Assembly: GCA_002402175.1 (NCBI GenBank)
Contig: NVVJ01000023.1
Coordinates: forward strand, 13,356 to 47,246
Direction of reading: 5' to 3'
DNA: 33,891 nt
Source of the DNA: SAR86 cluster bacterium
Lineage (GTDB): Bacteria; Pseudomonadota; Gammaproteobacteria; Pseudomonadales; Pseudohongiellaceae
Both the position numbers and the translations under genes were made by a program. Below, in pieces: positions 17,048 to 24,670 of the stretch (its first letter is position 1; every line of letters begins with the position of its first letter). Under the pieces are notes generated by a model. The model searched no databases. It had not been told where the DNA came from and was given only the letters and a program-made list of their open reading frames with translations.

Positions 17048-17890
17048 TTATGACTCCTGGATTTCATCTGAATATTTGCGAATCAACTCCTGGTAATAAT
17101 CTGCACGTTCAGTATTTCCCCTCTTGCTGGCACCATTTTTCAATATCCTGCTCTTAGTGATCAGCATGTCCTTGCTCTTACGAGTTTGCTCTTCACTTAG
17201 TTTGGCTGAATTTATTAGCTTTTCCAGTGCCCTAACCCGAAACCGGTCCATACCCCAATGCTGTGCTGAAAGCTGATCCTCGTGGCCTCCATACTTACGC
17301 AATAGAGGCTGGTCGATGAAAAGAACTGAGTATTTGCAACAGATATTAAGCCACATATCGTAGTCCTCACACGCTACCAAGTCTTCATCGAAGCCATCGA
17401 CTTCAAGTAACAGCTGCCGAGTCATCAGAACCGATGAAGGAGAAATAACACAAAGAGGCAGGCAATAATTAAATAGTTTGCCGCCGCGCTTCTTGTGTTT
17501 ATCCATCTGATTGACTCTCACGCCGCGCCTGATCCAAATTTCATCGCTGTGTACTAGAGAGTAATTTGGATTATCGGCAAGAGCATTAAGTTGCAACTCC
17601 AGCTTTTCAGGAAGCCACTCGTCATCAGAGTCTAGAAACGCGACTAAGGAACTGACTGAGTTTTTAATGCCGTAATTTCGAGCAGCACTTACCCCCTTAT
17701 TACTCTGGTACAAATAAATAACGTCAGGATAGTTGTGCTTGATAAACTCTCTGGTTTCATCTGTGGAGCCATCGTCTACAACAACTACTTCATTAGCAGC
17801 CCTGGATTGTGAATACACGGAATCCAGTGCTCGAGCTAGTGAATAGGCGCGATTAAACGTAGGAATAATGACAGCGACAGATTGATGCAT
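17048..17890 (-). CDS. family 2 glycosyltransferase
   Basis: A protein of 280 residues of GT-A fold. The start IIPTFNRAYSLARALDSV and VVVDDGSTDETREF bind the sugar nucleotide, NKGVSAARNYG follows, FLDSDDEWLP holds the metal-binding Asp pair, and ACEDYDMWLNI has the catalytic base region. No membrane helix is visible, so it is cytosolic or peripheral. Its acceptor is unknown. It opens the four-gene operon. An upstream GTG at 17899 is possible, but the ATG at 17890 begins a normal family N-terminus. No strong Shine-Dalgarno is seen for either. Confidence 0.85.
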   Translation of the reverse strand: MHQSVAVIIPTFNRAYSLARALDSVYSQSRAANEVVVVDDGSTDETREFIKHNYPDVIYLYQSNKGVSAARNYGIKNSVSSLVAFLDSDDEWLPEKLELQLNALADNPNYSLVHSDEIWIRRGVRVNQMDKHKKRGGKLFNYCLPLCVISPSSVLMTRQLLLEVDGFDEDLVACEDYDMWLNICCKYSVLFIDQPLLRKYGGHEDQLSAQHWGMDRFRVRALEKLINSAKLSEEQTRKSKDMLITKSRILKNGASKRGNTERADYYQELIRKYSDEIQES

Positions 17891-17960
17891 TGGTAACACT
17901 AGCTGTTTAAAGGAACGTGTTTTAGCCAGAAAGCTTGTATGGAAAAAATTAAAGGCTTAC

Positions 17961-17994
17961 ATCAAAAATGGGAACCTTGGCTCCCATTTTTGAT
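17961..17994. terminator. bidirectional terminator-like hairpin
   Basis: A perfect 13-bp inverted repeat (ATCAAAAATGGGA / TCCCATTTTTGAT) with an 8-base loop. Each strand shows a G/C core followed by ATTTTTGAT, so it can act either way. It lies after the stop of the acyl-CoA dehydrogenase gene on the minus strand and before the glycosyltransferase start, and separates the two operons. Confidence 0.7.
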
Positions 17995-18058
17995 TCAGCT
18001 TATCTTCAGCTTATCTTTAGATCATAAAACCTTCTTACAGGTTTCAGACAAGCCCAGA

Positions 18059-19276
18059 CTAAGTATATTTAGCCAGTTCTTTTCTGGCGATTACACGGCG
18101 ATGAACCTCATCGGGACCATCAGCAAGACGCAGTGTTCTTTGACTAGTCCATAGGGATGCCAAAGGAAAATCCTGAGATATTCCGGCCGCACCGTGCATT
18201 TGCATCGAACGATCAATAACTCTCAATGCCATATTTGGTACAGCAACTTTAATTTGTGAAATAGCATCACGAGCCGCTTTATTTCCTATCGTATCCATCA
18301 ACCACGCTGCTTTGAAAGTCAGTAGTCGACACATTTCTATCTCGATTCGACTATCCGCTATTATGTCGTAGTTGCCGCCGAGTTCTGCCAACGGCTTTCC
18401 GAACGCTTCACGGCTAACCGCGCGCTTACACATTAAATCCAGCGCTTTTTCTGCTGCACCTATCGAACGCATGCAGTGATGTATGCGACCTGGGCCAAGA
18501 CGACCCTGTGATATTTCAAAGCCGCGACCACGGCCAAGAATTATACTGCTTTGAGGTACGCGAACATTATGAAACTTAATGTGCATATGCCCATGAGGTG
18601 CATCATCGCGACCAAAAACGTGCATGGCTCTAACAACCTCAACTCCCTCAGTGTCCATGGGGACCAAAATCTGAGATTGGCGAGTATGCTTTGGCGCATC
18701 AGGGTCGGTAACAACCATAACAATCATGATTTTACAGCGTGGATCACCTGCACCAGATATATAAAATTTCTCGCCACTGATAACCCATTCATCGCCATCG
18801 AGCACTGCGCTAGTAGCGATATTAGTGGCATCAGAAGAGGCAACGCCAGGCTCTGTCATGGCAAATGCCGAGCGAATTTCCCCCGCTAATAGTGGAACCA
18901 ACCACTCTTTTTTCTGTTCTTCTGAGCCGTAGCGCTCAAGCACTTCCATGTTGCCGGTATCGGGCGCACTACAGTTAAACGCTTCTGATGCCAGACGACT
19001 TCTGCCCATGATTTCAGCCAGATGTGCATAGTGTAAATTGGAAATACCAGCACCACCTTGGCTCTTTGGTAAAAAGAAATTCCATAGACCGAGTTTTCGC
19101 GCTTCAATTTTTAGGTCATTGAGGATTTCATCTTGCCGTGGTGTATGTGTCCAGCGATCCCCCACACTAACCTCATTGTGGTATTCCGCCTCTACTGGAT
19201 CAACCAGTTCATCTACAAATTTTTGAATTTTATCGCGTACTTCTATCAGATCTTCTGATAAGCCTAAGTCCATCAT
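18059..19276 (-). CDS. acyl-CoA dehydrogenase family protein
   Basis: A protein of about 405 residues with the full acyl-CoA dehydrogenase layout: N-terminal helical domain, middle beta domain ([31 protein letters not shown]) and C-terminal helical domain ([51 protein letters not shown]). These endings match the ACAD10/ACAD11-like branch, which uses FAD to desaturate acyl-CoA, sometimes hydroxylated or unusual ones. GTG at 19285 and ATG at 19276 and 19273 are possible; AAGGGG lies close upstream and the ATG at 19276 is used. It is last in a run of oxidoreductase genes, so it probably works on the same substrate class. Confidence 0.88.
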   Translation of the reverse strand: MMDLGLSEDLIEVRDKIQKFVDELVDPVEAEYHNEVSVGDRWTHTPRQDEILNDLKIEARKLGLWNFFLPKSQGGAGISNLHYAHLAEIMGRSRLASEAFNCSAPDTGNMEVLERYGSEEQKKEWLVPLLAGEIRSAFAMTEPGVASSDATNIATSAVLDGDEWVISGEKFYISGAGDPRCKIMIVMVVTDPDAPKHTRQSQILVPMDTEGVEVVRAMHVFGRDDAPHGHMHIKFHNVRVPQSSIILGRGRGFEISQGRLGPGRIHHCMRSIGAAEKALDLMCKRAVSREAFGKPLAELGGNYDIIADSRIEIEMCRLLTFKAAWLMDTIGNKAARDAISQIKVAVPNMALRVIDRSMQMHGAAGISQDFPLASLWTSQRTLRLADGPDEVHRRVIARKELAKYT

Positions 19277-19318
19277 TTTTTTCACTACCCCTTAGTCATA
19301 GTGTGATTTATTAATATC

Positions 19319-20083
19319 TTAACTTGAAATTGTACCACCGCCATCAATTACTATTGTTTGACCTGTGGTAAAGCTCCCCGCATCAGACGCCAGTAAAACT
19401 GCCATTCCAGCTATTTCATCAGGTTCACCGATGCGGCGCAGCGGATAATTAGCAACCGTTGCCTTATATATTTCTGGATTCTCCCACAATGCTCGAGCGA
19501 AATCAGTTCTAACCAGACCTGGTGCAATACAGTTAACACGAACATTCTTAGGCCCCCACTCGACTGCAAGGTTACGTGCAATTTGCATGTCGGCTGCCTT
19601 GGAAATAGCGTAGGCGCCAAGGGCATCGGTTCCTTTCAAACCACCAATGGAGGATATAATAATCACCGAACCACCCCCACTCTCAGCAATACCAGGTATA
19701 ACCAGTTGGCACAGCCGATGAACGCTGCCTATATTAGCATGCATCACCTTATCGAAAGCCTCGTCAGGAATATCCTGAGACGGTCCAAAATATGGGTTTA
19801 GAGCCGCATTACATACTAGGATACCCACCTTTCCTAGTTGTTCTTCGGTTTTTGCCGCCAGGTTCTGCAGTTGATCTTTGTGATTAATATTGCAGGCAAT
19901 AGCAATTGCTTTGCCGCCTTTCTCGCGAATTCCTGCAGCCACTTCGTCACAGACATCCTGATTACGGCTGGAAATAACTACCTGGGCTCCCTGCTCTGCC
20001 ATTCGAGTTGCAATGGCCAGACCAATGCCTTTGGTGGAACCAGTAATTAACGCAACTTTCCCTTCGAGGTTAAACAAACTCAT
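19319..20083 (-). CDS. short-chain dehydrogenase/reductase
   Basis: A 254-residue SDR. The cofactor motif is TGSTKGIGLAIATRM, with SSRN at the second strand, which suggests NADP(H). The usual NNAG reads CNAALNPYF, a variant common in a subgroup often annotated as DHRS4-like. The catalytic Ser lies in IISSIGG and the Tyr/Lys in YAISK. The ending GQTIVIDGGGT is typical. The ATG follows GGAG by six bases. It lies 42 bases upstream of the acyl-CoA dehydrogenase start and probably is co-transcribed with it. Confidence 0.87.
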   Translation of the reverse strand: MSLFNLEGKVALITGSTKGIGLAIATRMAEQGAQVVISSRNQDVCDEVAAGIREKGGKAIAIACNINHKDQLQNLAAKTEEQLGKVGILVCNAALNPYFGPSQDIPDEAFDKVMHANIGSVHRLCQLVIPGIAESGGGSVIIISSIGGLKGTDALGAYAISKAADMQIARNLAVEWGPKNVRVNCIAPGLVRTDFARALWENPEIYKATVANYPLRRIGEPDEIAGMAVLLASDAGSFTTGQTIVIDGGGTISS

Positions 20084-20186
20084 ATTTTCTCCGACGTGGT
20101 GTTTAATTCTATGTTTTCTGCACCTATGCAGTCTTATCTATAGGCAGAATATGTAGCAAATTTTCTGTTGGCACTTTCTGTTGCCT

Positions 20187-21011
20187 CTATTGGGTCCAAT
20201 CTCTTTTACCTTTGGAAATACTGGTACCCCCATCCACCGGAATCACAGTGCCGTTTGTATAGGCTCCCGCTCGAGATGCAAGATAGATTACTATACCAAC
20301 AATTTCCTCTGGCTTACCCACACGATGCAAAGGACAGTCGTCTTCGATGTCCTGTTTGTAATGCTCGAATATATAGTCTGTCATTCTGGATTCGAAGAAT
20401 CCAGGCGCAATGGCATTCACTGTAATGTGCTTGTGAGCAATATCTACCGCAAGGCTACGGGTAAGGTGATGTAACGCCGCCTTACTGGCGGAATAGGCAA
20501 AGGTTGGTACACGCTGAACAATCGGCACATGAATTCCGTCCATAGAGCCTATATTGATGACGCGAGATGGATCATCTGCACTTGCTGCCTTTTCTAAACA
20601 GGGAACAAGATCTCGGGTTAGAGAGAAAACAGCGTTCACGTTGGTGTCCATAACCTTAGCAAAACCTGAGTCAGGGTAGTCTTCAAGAGCTGCCCCCCAG
20701 TTTGCACCAGCGTTGTTGATTAGTATCGACAATTTTCCAAATTTTTGATCAACTAGATTAACCAGTTTTTCGCGACCTGATTCATCCGTCACATCAATAG
20801 CGATTGCCGCACAGTCTCCGTATTGTTCAAGCTCTTTTAGTGCCAGGTCACACTTTTCTTGGCTTCTCGAGGCAATAATAACGCTAGCACCATTGAGCAA
20901 TAATCCTTTAGCCATTATAAGCCCGAGCCCACTGCTGCCGCCTGTAACTAATGCTGTCTTACCTGCTACGGAGAATAACTGCTCCACTGCATAATTTTCA
21001 CTATCGGGCAC
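20187..21011 (-). CDS. short-chain dehydrogenase/reductase, RhlG-like
   Basis: A protein of 274 residues. VTGGSSGLGLIMAKGL binds the cofactor and ASRSQEKC suggests NADP(H). NNAGANWGA, the catalytic INIGSMDGI and YSASK follow, and FFESRMTDYI and GTVIPVDGGTS are seen near the end. NNAGANWGAxxE with the following Pro-Ser region resembles RhlG and related beta-ketoacyl reductases. The GTG at 21011 is five bases past the stop of the medium-chain reductase gene, with GAGG ten bases before it. It is thus tightly linked to that gene, and 103 bases separate it from the next SDR. Confidence 0.86.
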   Translation of the reverse strand: MPDSENYAVEQLFSVAGKTALVTGGSSGLGLIMAKGLLLNGASVIIASRSQEKCDLALKELEQYGDCAAIAIDVTDESGREKLVNLVDQKFGKLSILINNAGANWGAALEDYPDSGFAKVMDTNVNAVFSLTRDLVPCLEKAASADDPSRVINIGSMDGIHVPIVQRVPTFAYSASKAALHHLTRSLAVDIAHKHITVNAIAPGFFESRMTDYIFEHYKQDIEDDCPLHRVGKPEEIVGIVIYLASRAGAYTNGTVIPVDGGTSISKGKRDWTQ

Positions 21012-21016
21012 GTTTA

Positions 21017-22039
21017 CTAGTCCTCATCTGCTATTTTGACTAATTGCTTTCCGAAGTTTTTGCCCTTCAGCATGCCTCGAAAAAGATCCGCTGCGTTTTC
21101 AAGGCCTTCGCCAACACTCTCTTTATATTTCAACTTACCGTCACCTACCCAACTGCCTAGAAGGCGAGTAGCCTCGACCCAGCGATCATGAAATTCTGTT
21201 ACGACGAAAAATCTGTGCTCAGGCACTTCATCCAGTTCTGCAAGGATATGGAATGGCGTAACCGCTTTGGTAATATCTTCATCATTGTAATTTGAAATAT
21301 AGCCACAAATTGGCACTCGAGCCCCACTGTTAAGTAAAGGTGCAACTGCTTTAGTGACGTCACCACCAACGTTTTCAAAGTAAATATCAACTCCATCAGG
21401 GCATGCAGCCTTGAGCTCCTGCGCCAAATTTCCTGCTTTATAGTCTATGCAGTCATCGAATTTTAGTTCTTCTTTTACGTAGCGGCATTTTTCAGGACCA
21501 CCGGCGATACCCACGACTCTTAAGCCTTTGATTTTCGCAATCTGACCTACCGCAGACCCAACTGCTCCTGAAGCTGCCGCCACCACCAGAGTTTCACCCG
21601 GCTGAGGCTTACCCACTTCTGTAAGTCCGAAATAGGCGGTTCTACCAGGCATTCCCACCACGCCTAAATGCGCAGATAGGGTACCGTTGTTCAAATCCAC
21701 CTTCATTAATCTTGGATCATCTGCATTGGCCACAATATATGACTGCCAACCCATGTGCGCCGCGACACGATCACCTACCGCAAATTCTGTGGAAGTTGAC
21801 TTAATAACAATTCCAGTCGACTCTCCAGTCATGATGTCATCAATAGCCAAAGGCTCTGTGTATGATTTTACATCGTTCATTCGACCTCGAATGTACGGGT
21901 CTAGTGACAACCAGCAAACTTTGATCAATATCTGATTATCAGCTAACTCAGGAATCTCAGACTCTTCAATACGAAAACAATCATCAGTTGGCTCCCCTAA
22001 AGGGCGTTTCGCTAGAACTACCTGTTTATTCTTAATCAT
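21017..22039 (-). CDS. NADP-dependent zinc-free medium-chain reductase (CurA/PTGR-like)
   Basis: A protein of 340 residues of the medium-chain dehydrogenase family without zinc ligands. DPYIRGRMNDVKSY is the conserved N-terminal signature of the leukotriene B4 dehydrogenase/curcumin reductase branch. It is followed by GVVGMPGRTAYFGL, the coenzyme motif AAASGAVGSAVGQIAKIKG, and FENVGGDVTKAVAPLL and GKNFGKQLVK at the end. Members reduce the double bond of alpha,beta-unsaturated ketones or aldehydes with NADPH. The ATG is preceded by a weak GGA. Together with the two SDRs and the acyl-CoA dehydrogenase it suggests handling of unsaturated or carbonyl lipids. Confidence 0.88.
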   Translation of the reverse strand: MIKNKQVVLAKRPLGEPTDDCFRIEESEIPELADNQILIKVCWLSLDPYIRGRMNDVKSYTEPLAIDDIMTGESTGIVIKSTSTEFAVGDRVAAHMGWQSYIVANADDPRLMKVDLNNGTLSAHLGVVGMPGRTAYFGLTEVGKPQPGETLVVAAASGAVGSAVGQIAKIKGLRVVGIAGGPEKCRYVKEELKFDDCIDYKAGNLAQELKAACPDGVDIYFENVGGDVTKAVAPLLNSGARVPICGYISNYNDEDITKAVTPFHILAELDEVPEHRFFVVTEFHDRWVEATRLLGSWVGDGKLKYKESVGEGLENAADLFRGMLKGKNFGKQLVKIADED

Positions 22040-22094
22040 GGTGTTTTCCAGTGCTGTGTAGAGTGATTGTCAATTTATACCGTAACGCAGCAGT

Positions 22095-23306
22095 CTACTT
22101 TACTCCCTGATTTTGAACAACTGATGTCAAAGCTAAATCCAGCAAGTACATACCGGCCTTTAACTCATCCTCATTAACCAGCAATGAAGGTATTAGCCGT
22201 ACTACTCGATTGCGGGTAGGCGTCACCAACAAGCCTTTCTCCATGCAAGCCTGTGTCAGTTCAGCGACAATTTCATCACTTTTTAGCTCCACAGCACACA
22301 GCAAGCCTTGTCCTCGCGTAGACACTATTAGCTGAGGGTATTTCAACGCTATAAGTTTCAGCTGTTCAAGCAAGCCTCTGCCTATTCTTGCAACCCTGCC
22401 AGCAATATCCTGCTGATCAAGATAGGTAATTACTGAAGTGGCTACGGCACAGCCCAGAGGGTTACCGCAGTATGTTCCTCCATGATCGCCCTTGTTGATT
22501 TGTCTATCTACACGCTCCGAAACCGCAAATGCAGCAAACGGAAACCCGCCTGCAATGCCTTTGCCCATAGTTAGAATATCAGGCTCAATATCTTCAGGGC
22601 TGTGTTCAATAGCAAAGAATTTTCCCGTACGGCAAAACCCAGTCTGAATTTCGTCGATAATAAGTAGCACACCATTTTTTTTGCAAAGCTTCGCTACAAA
22701 CGCAATATAGTCACTATCAGGAATACGAACTCCCCCCTCCCCCTGAATTGGTTCCAGAATTACCGCTGCGGTTTCTGAATCAACCATTGAGCAAATTTTT
22801 TCTTTATCTCCAAAAGGAACAAAGCGATTTTCAGTCAGTGAAGGCAAGTACTTTTCTGTATTATCTCTACCTCCGGAAACCGATAATGTATTAAACGTTC
22901 GCCCGTGAAATGAACCCAGGGTAGAGACGATTTTACTCTTTCGAGTAATTTTTCTTGCCAGTTTAATTGCAGCATCGTTAGCTTCAGCCCCGCTATTGGC
23001 GAAGTACAACTTCGTCAAACCGCTGGGTAACAGTTTGCTAAGAACAGTGAGAAGTCTTGCTCTTGATGGCGAATAGGTGAACCCTGAATTGGGGTTCTGA
23101 ATTATTTTCTTAGCTTGCTGGCAAATTGCCTGAGTTATAACTGGGTGCGAATGACCAAGACATGTGACTCCCCACCCGGCGGTAAAGTCCAGATATTTTT
23201 TGCCGTCTTCGTCCCAAACGTAACTACCTTCTCCGCGCTCCACCGCTACTTCCTGTCTTTTGCAAAAAGTAATGCCTAAGCGATCTTCTATTTCTATTGT
23301 GTTCAT
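22095..23306 (-). CDS. class III aminotransferase, acetylornithine transaminase-like
   Basis: A protein of 403 residues. Fold-type I PLP motifs are GVTCLGHSHP, YFANSGAEANDAAIKLARK, SFHGRTFNTLSVSG, LEPIQGEGGV, D218 in IIDEIQTGFCRTG, Schiff-base K249 in TMGKGIAGGFPFAAF, and GGTYCGNPLG. These resemble ArgD/AstC and other omega-aminotransferases. No arg gene is near, so a biosynthetic arginine role is not supported; substrate is likely an omega-amino acid. An upstream frame extension overlaps the GNAT gene; AGGAG six bases before the ATG at 23306 fixes the start there. It is 28 bases after the GNAT stop and forms a pair with it. Ectoine genes were considered and rejected. Confidence 0.85.
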   Translation of the reverse strand: MNTIEIEDRLGITFCKRQEVAVERGEGSYVWDEDGKKYLDFTAGWGVTCLGHSHPVITQAICQQAKKIIQNPNSGFTYSPSRARLLTVLSKLLPSGLTKLYFANSGAEANDAAIKLARKITRKSKIVSTLGSFHGRTFNTLSVSGGRDNTEKYLPSLTENRFVPFGDKEKICSMVDSETAAVILEPIQGEGGVRIPDSDYIAFVAKLCKKNGVLLIIDEIQTGFCRTGKFFAIEHSPEDIEPDILTMGKGIAGGFPFAAFAVSERVDRQINKGDHGGTYCGNPLGCAVATSVITYLDQQDIAGRVARIGRGLLEQLKLIALKYPQLIVSTRGQGLLCAVELKSDEIVAELTQACMEKGLLVTPTRNRVVRLIPSLLVNEDELKAGMYLLDLALTSVVQNQGVK

Positions 23307-23334
23307 TACTAACTCCTGATCCTGGTTATTTGTT

Positions 23335-24117
23335 CTACCTAACAATTCTATTCGGCGTCGTCTTTACCCTATACCAGTAGGAATATCGCTCTCGAAAACC
23401 CATGCTTTGATATAGTCGAATAGCTGACTCATTCGCCAACTCCACCTGTAAATATGCAAACCTGGCGCCATTTGAAATCCCCCATTTCATAAGCTCAGTG
23501 ACTATTTTTCTGCCATAACCCTGTTTTCTTTTTTGCATACTAGTTGCTATAGCAAACAATCCAAGAACATTGTTGGACAACACACCCAAGCCACAACTAA
23601 CCACTTGTGAATTACGGCTCCTGGCGCAAAGGTAGCTATGGGGAAATTCAATTTTCTGCAACATTAATCTATTGGCATCGAGCTCCTCAGCTTCACGTCC
23701 GCTAAAATCATGCCACAGTGGTAACCACTGACTAAGATTGCACGAATGAAAAACACTCAAACTCTCATTGTGAATTGAATGGGGTAAAAGGCTTAAGTCA
23801 CAAACCATTAATTTACTTTTGGCATGTGCCACATAGCCTTTTCTATCTAGTTCACGATCAAGGTCTTCAATACCTGCACCATGACATCCGTCAGACTTTA
23901 GTATTCGCACAATAGGAGGTAACGATTTTTCAGCAAAAAATCTCTCTGTAGTCTCGATCAAGTCATCACTATCAAATCTGGCACCTGGAAACAAAGCCAA
24001 AGAATTAGCTCGGCGATTTACACCCTGGGCATACCTCAATACACCATATGAGAGGTGTTGCTCTTCAAGCGCGGGCCAGGCTTGCCTTGATGCCTGTTCA
24101 AAATCGACCAAATTCAT
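23335..24117 (-). CDS. GNAT-family N-acetyltransferase
   Basis: A protein of 260 residues. The GNAT fold is in the C-terminal half: VVSCGLGVLSNNVLGLFAIA, acetyl-CoA loop QKRKQGYGRKIVTELMKWG and ANESAIRLYQSMGFRERYSY. The N-terminal 130 residues (LEEQHLSYGVLRYAQGVNRR and so on) form a second, weakly conserved half, as in tandem-GNAT proteins in which the first half has lost its acetyl-CoA site. Acceptor is unknown. The ATG is preceded by TAGGA with normal spacing. It is the first protein gene after the 39-codon peptide and its terminator, and partners the aminotransferase. Confidence 0.82.
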   Translation of the reverse strand: MNLVDFEQASRQAWPALEEQHLSYGVLRYAQGVNRRANSLALFPGARFDSDDLIETTERFFAEKSLPPIVRILKSDGCHGAGIEDLDRELDRKGYVAHAKSKLMVCDLSLLPHSIHNESLSVFHSCNLSQWLPLWHDFSGREAEELDANRLMLQKIEFPHSYLCARSRNSQVVSCGLGVLSNNVLGLFAIATSMQKRKQGYGRKIVTELMKWGISNGARFAYLQVELANESAIRLYQSMGFRERYSYWYRVKTTPNRIVR

Positions 24118-24191
24118 TTGCGTCCTACCTTTTCTGTTTTTGAAAATTGATTGCTAATCGTTGATATTTTTTGCCAGGCAATACAAACAGG

Positions 24192-24230
24192 CAAAAAAAA
24201 ACCCTAAGGCCGAAGACGCTTAGGGTTTTT
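24192..24230 (-). terminator. strong terminator after the small peptide gene
   Basis: On the minus strand the stem AAAAACCCTAAG / CTTAGGGTTTTT (12 bp) spans 24197-24230, followed by more T to 24193. The loop contains a cUUCGg-type stable tetraloop. It begins 23 bases past the peptide stop and ends 75 bases before the GNAT start, so the downstream operon must be reached by read-through or by a separate promoter. Confidence 0.85.
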
Positions 24231-24253
24231 AGATTTCTTAGAATGTTAACTAA

Positions 24254-24373
24254 CTAAAACCACTGCTCTCCGGGATTCGCGATTATCGCGCGCGCCGCAC
24301 GGCGAGCGGCCGCATTGAATGCTGTCGCTGATGCTCGGTTTGCAAGAAATGTCTGTGCTTTTTTAGATAACAT
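24254..24373 (-). CDS. 39-residue Ala/Arg-rich small peptide, possible leader peptide
   Basis: A 40-codon frame starting with ATG at 24371-24373 and ending with TAG at 24254-24256. The peptide starts MLSKKAQTFLANRASATAF and ends IIANPGEQWF. It has 12 Ala and 4 Arg, no Cys, and would form a cationic helix. The evidence that it is real is its context: a consensus promoter upstream (24403-24431) and a strong terminator downstream. The middle of the frame (24278-24313) is about 80% GC, while the flanks are AT-rich, with self-complementary stretches including a GCGGCCGC at 24306-24313. No good Shine-Dalgarno is visible. It could be an arrest or leader peptide for the downstream genes, a small exported or antimicrobial peptide, or an sRNA with an accidental frame. 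Confidence 0.55.
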   Translation of the reverse strand: MLSKKAQTFLANRASATAFNAAARRAARAIIANPGEQWF

Positions 24374-24402
24374 GATATTTATTTATTCGTATAGAGCCGC
24401 GC

Positions 24403-24431
24403 ACTGTATTGGAATCACCTTTTTGTGTCAA
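24403..24431 (-). promoter_or_regulatory. sigma-70 type promoter of the small peptide gene
   Basis: On the minus strand a perfect -35 TTGACA (24426-24431) and a TACAGT -10 (24403-24408) are separated by exactly 17 bases. Transcription would begin near 24396, giving a leader of about 20 bases before the ATG. Confidence 0.75.
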
Positions 24432-24456
24432 TAGTTAGAATAAAGAATGCTTAGAT

Positions 24457-24645
24457 TTAGCGCTCTACTTCAATCTCGAAGAATTCTTCCAGGTTATTAA
24501 TGTTTAAGTCGAAGTATGGGTTCTCAAAATCAAAGACCCTTGCTTCTCTTCCTGTTATGGCACCCTCTGTCACCAGAACCCCCATATACACTATCAATAC
24601 CGTTATTAGCAGTGTGTAGCGATTTTTCAATATTATGTTTTTCAC
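24457..24645 (-). CDS. 62-residue single-span membrane protein of the ABC operon
   Basis: The frame starts with GTG at 24645, six bases after GAGGAG. It yields MKNIILKNRYTLLITVLIVY and continues GVLVTEGAITGREARVFDF, then an acidic tail INNLEEFFEIEVER. One membrane helix lies at residues 10-28, with the acidic end most likely outside by the positive-inside rule. The gene begins 25 bases after the stop of the permease, so it is probably the fourth gene of the GntR-ABC operon. An upstream ATG at 24723 would overlap the permease and is not supported. No family is recognised; it might be an accessory subunit. Confidence 0.68.
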   Translation of the reverse strand: MKNIILKNRYTLLITVLIVYMGVLVTEGAITGREARVFDFENPYFDLNINNLEEFFEIEVER

Positions 24646-24670
24646 TCTCAACTCCTCAATAAGCCAATAG

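Noticed and set aside
22095..24117. Ectoine-type pair (aminotransferase ectB with acetyltransferase ectA)
   Set aside because: No ectC or regulator is adjacent, the aminotransferase resembles ArgD/AstC, and the GNAT is far longer than EctA.
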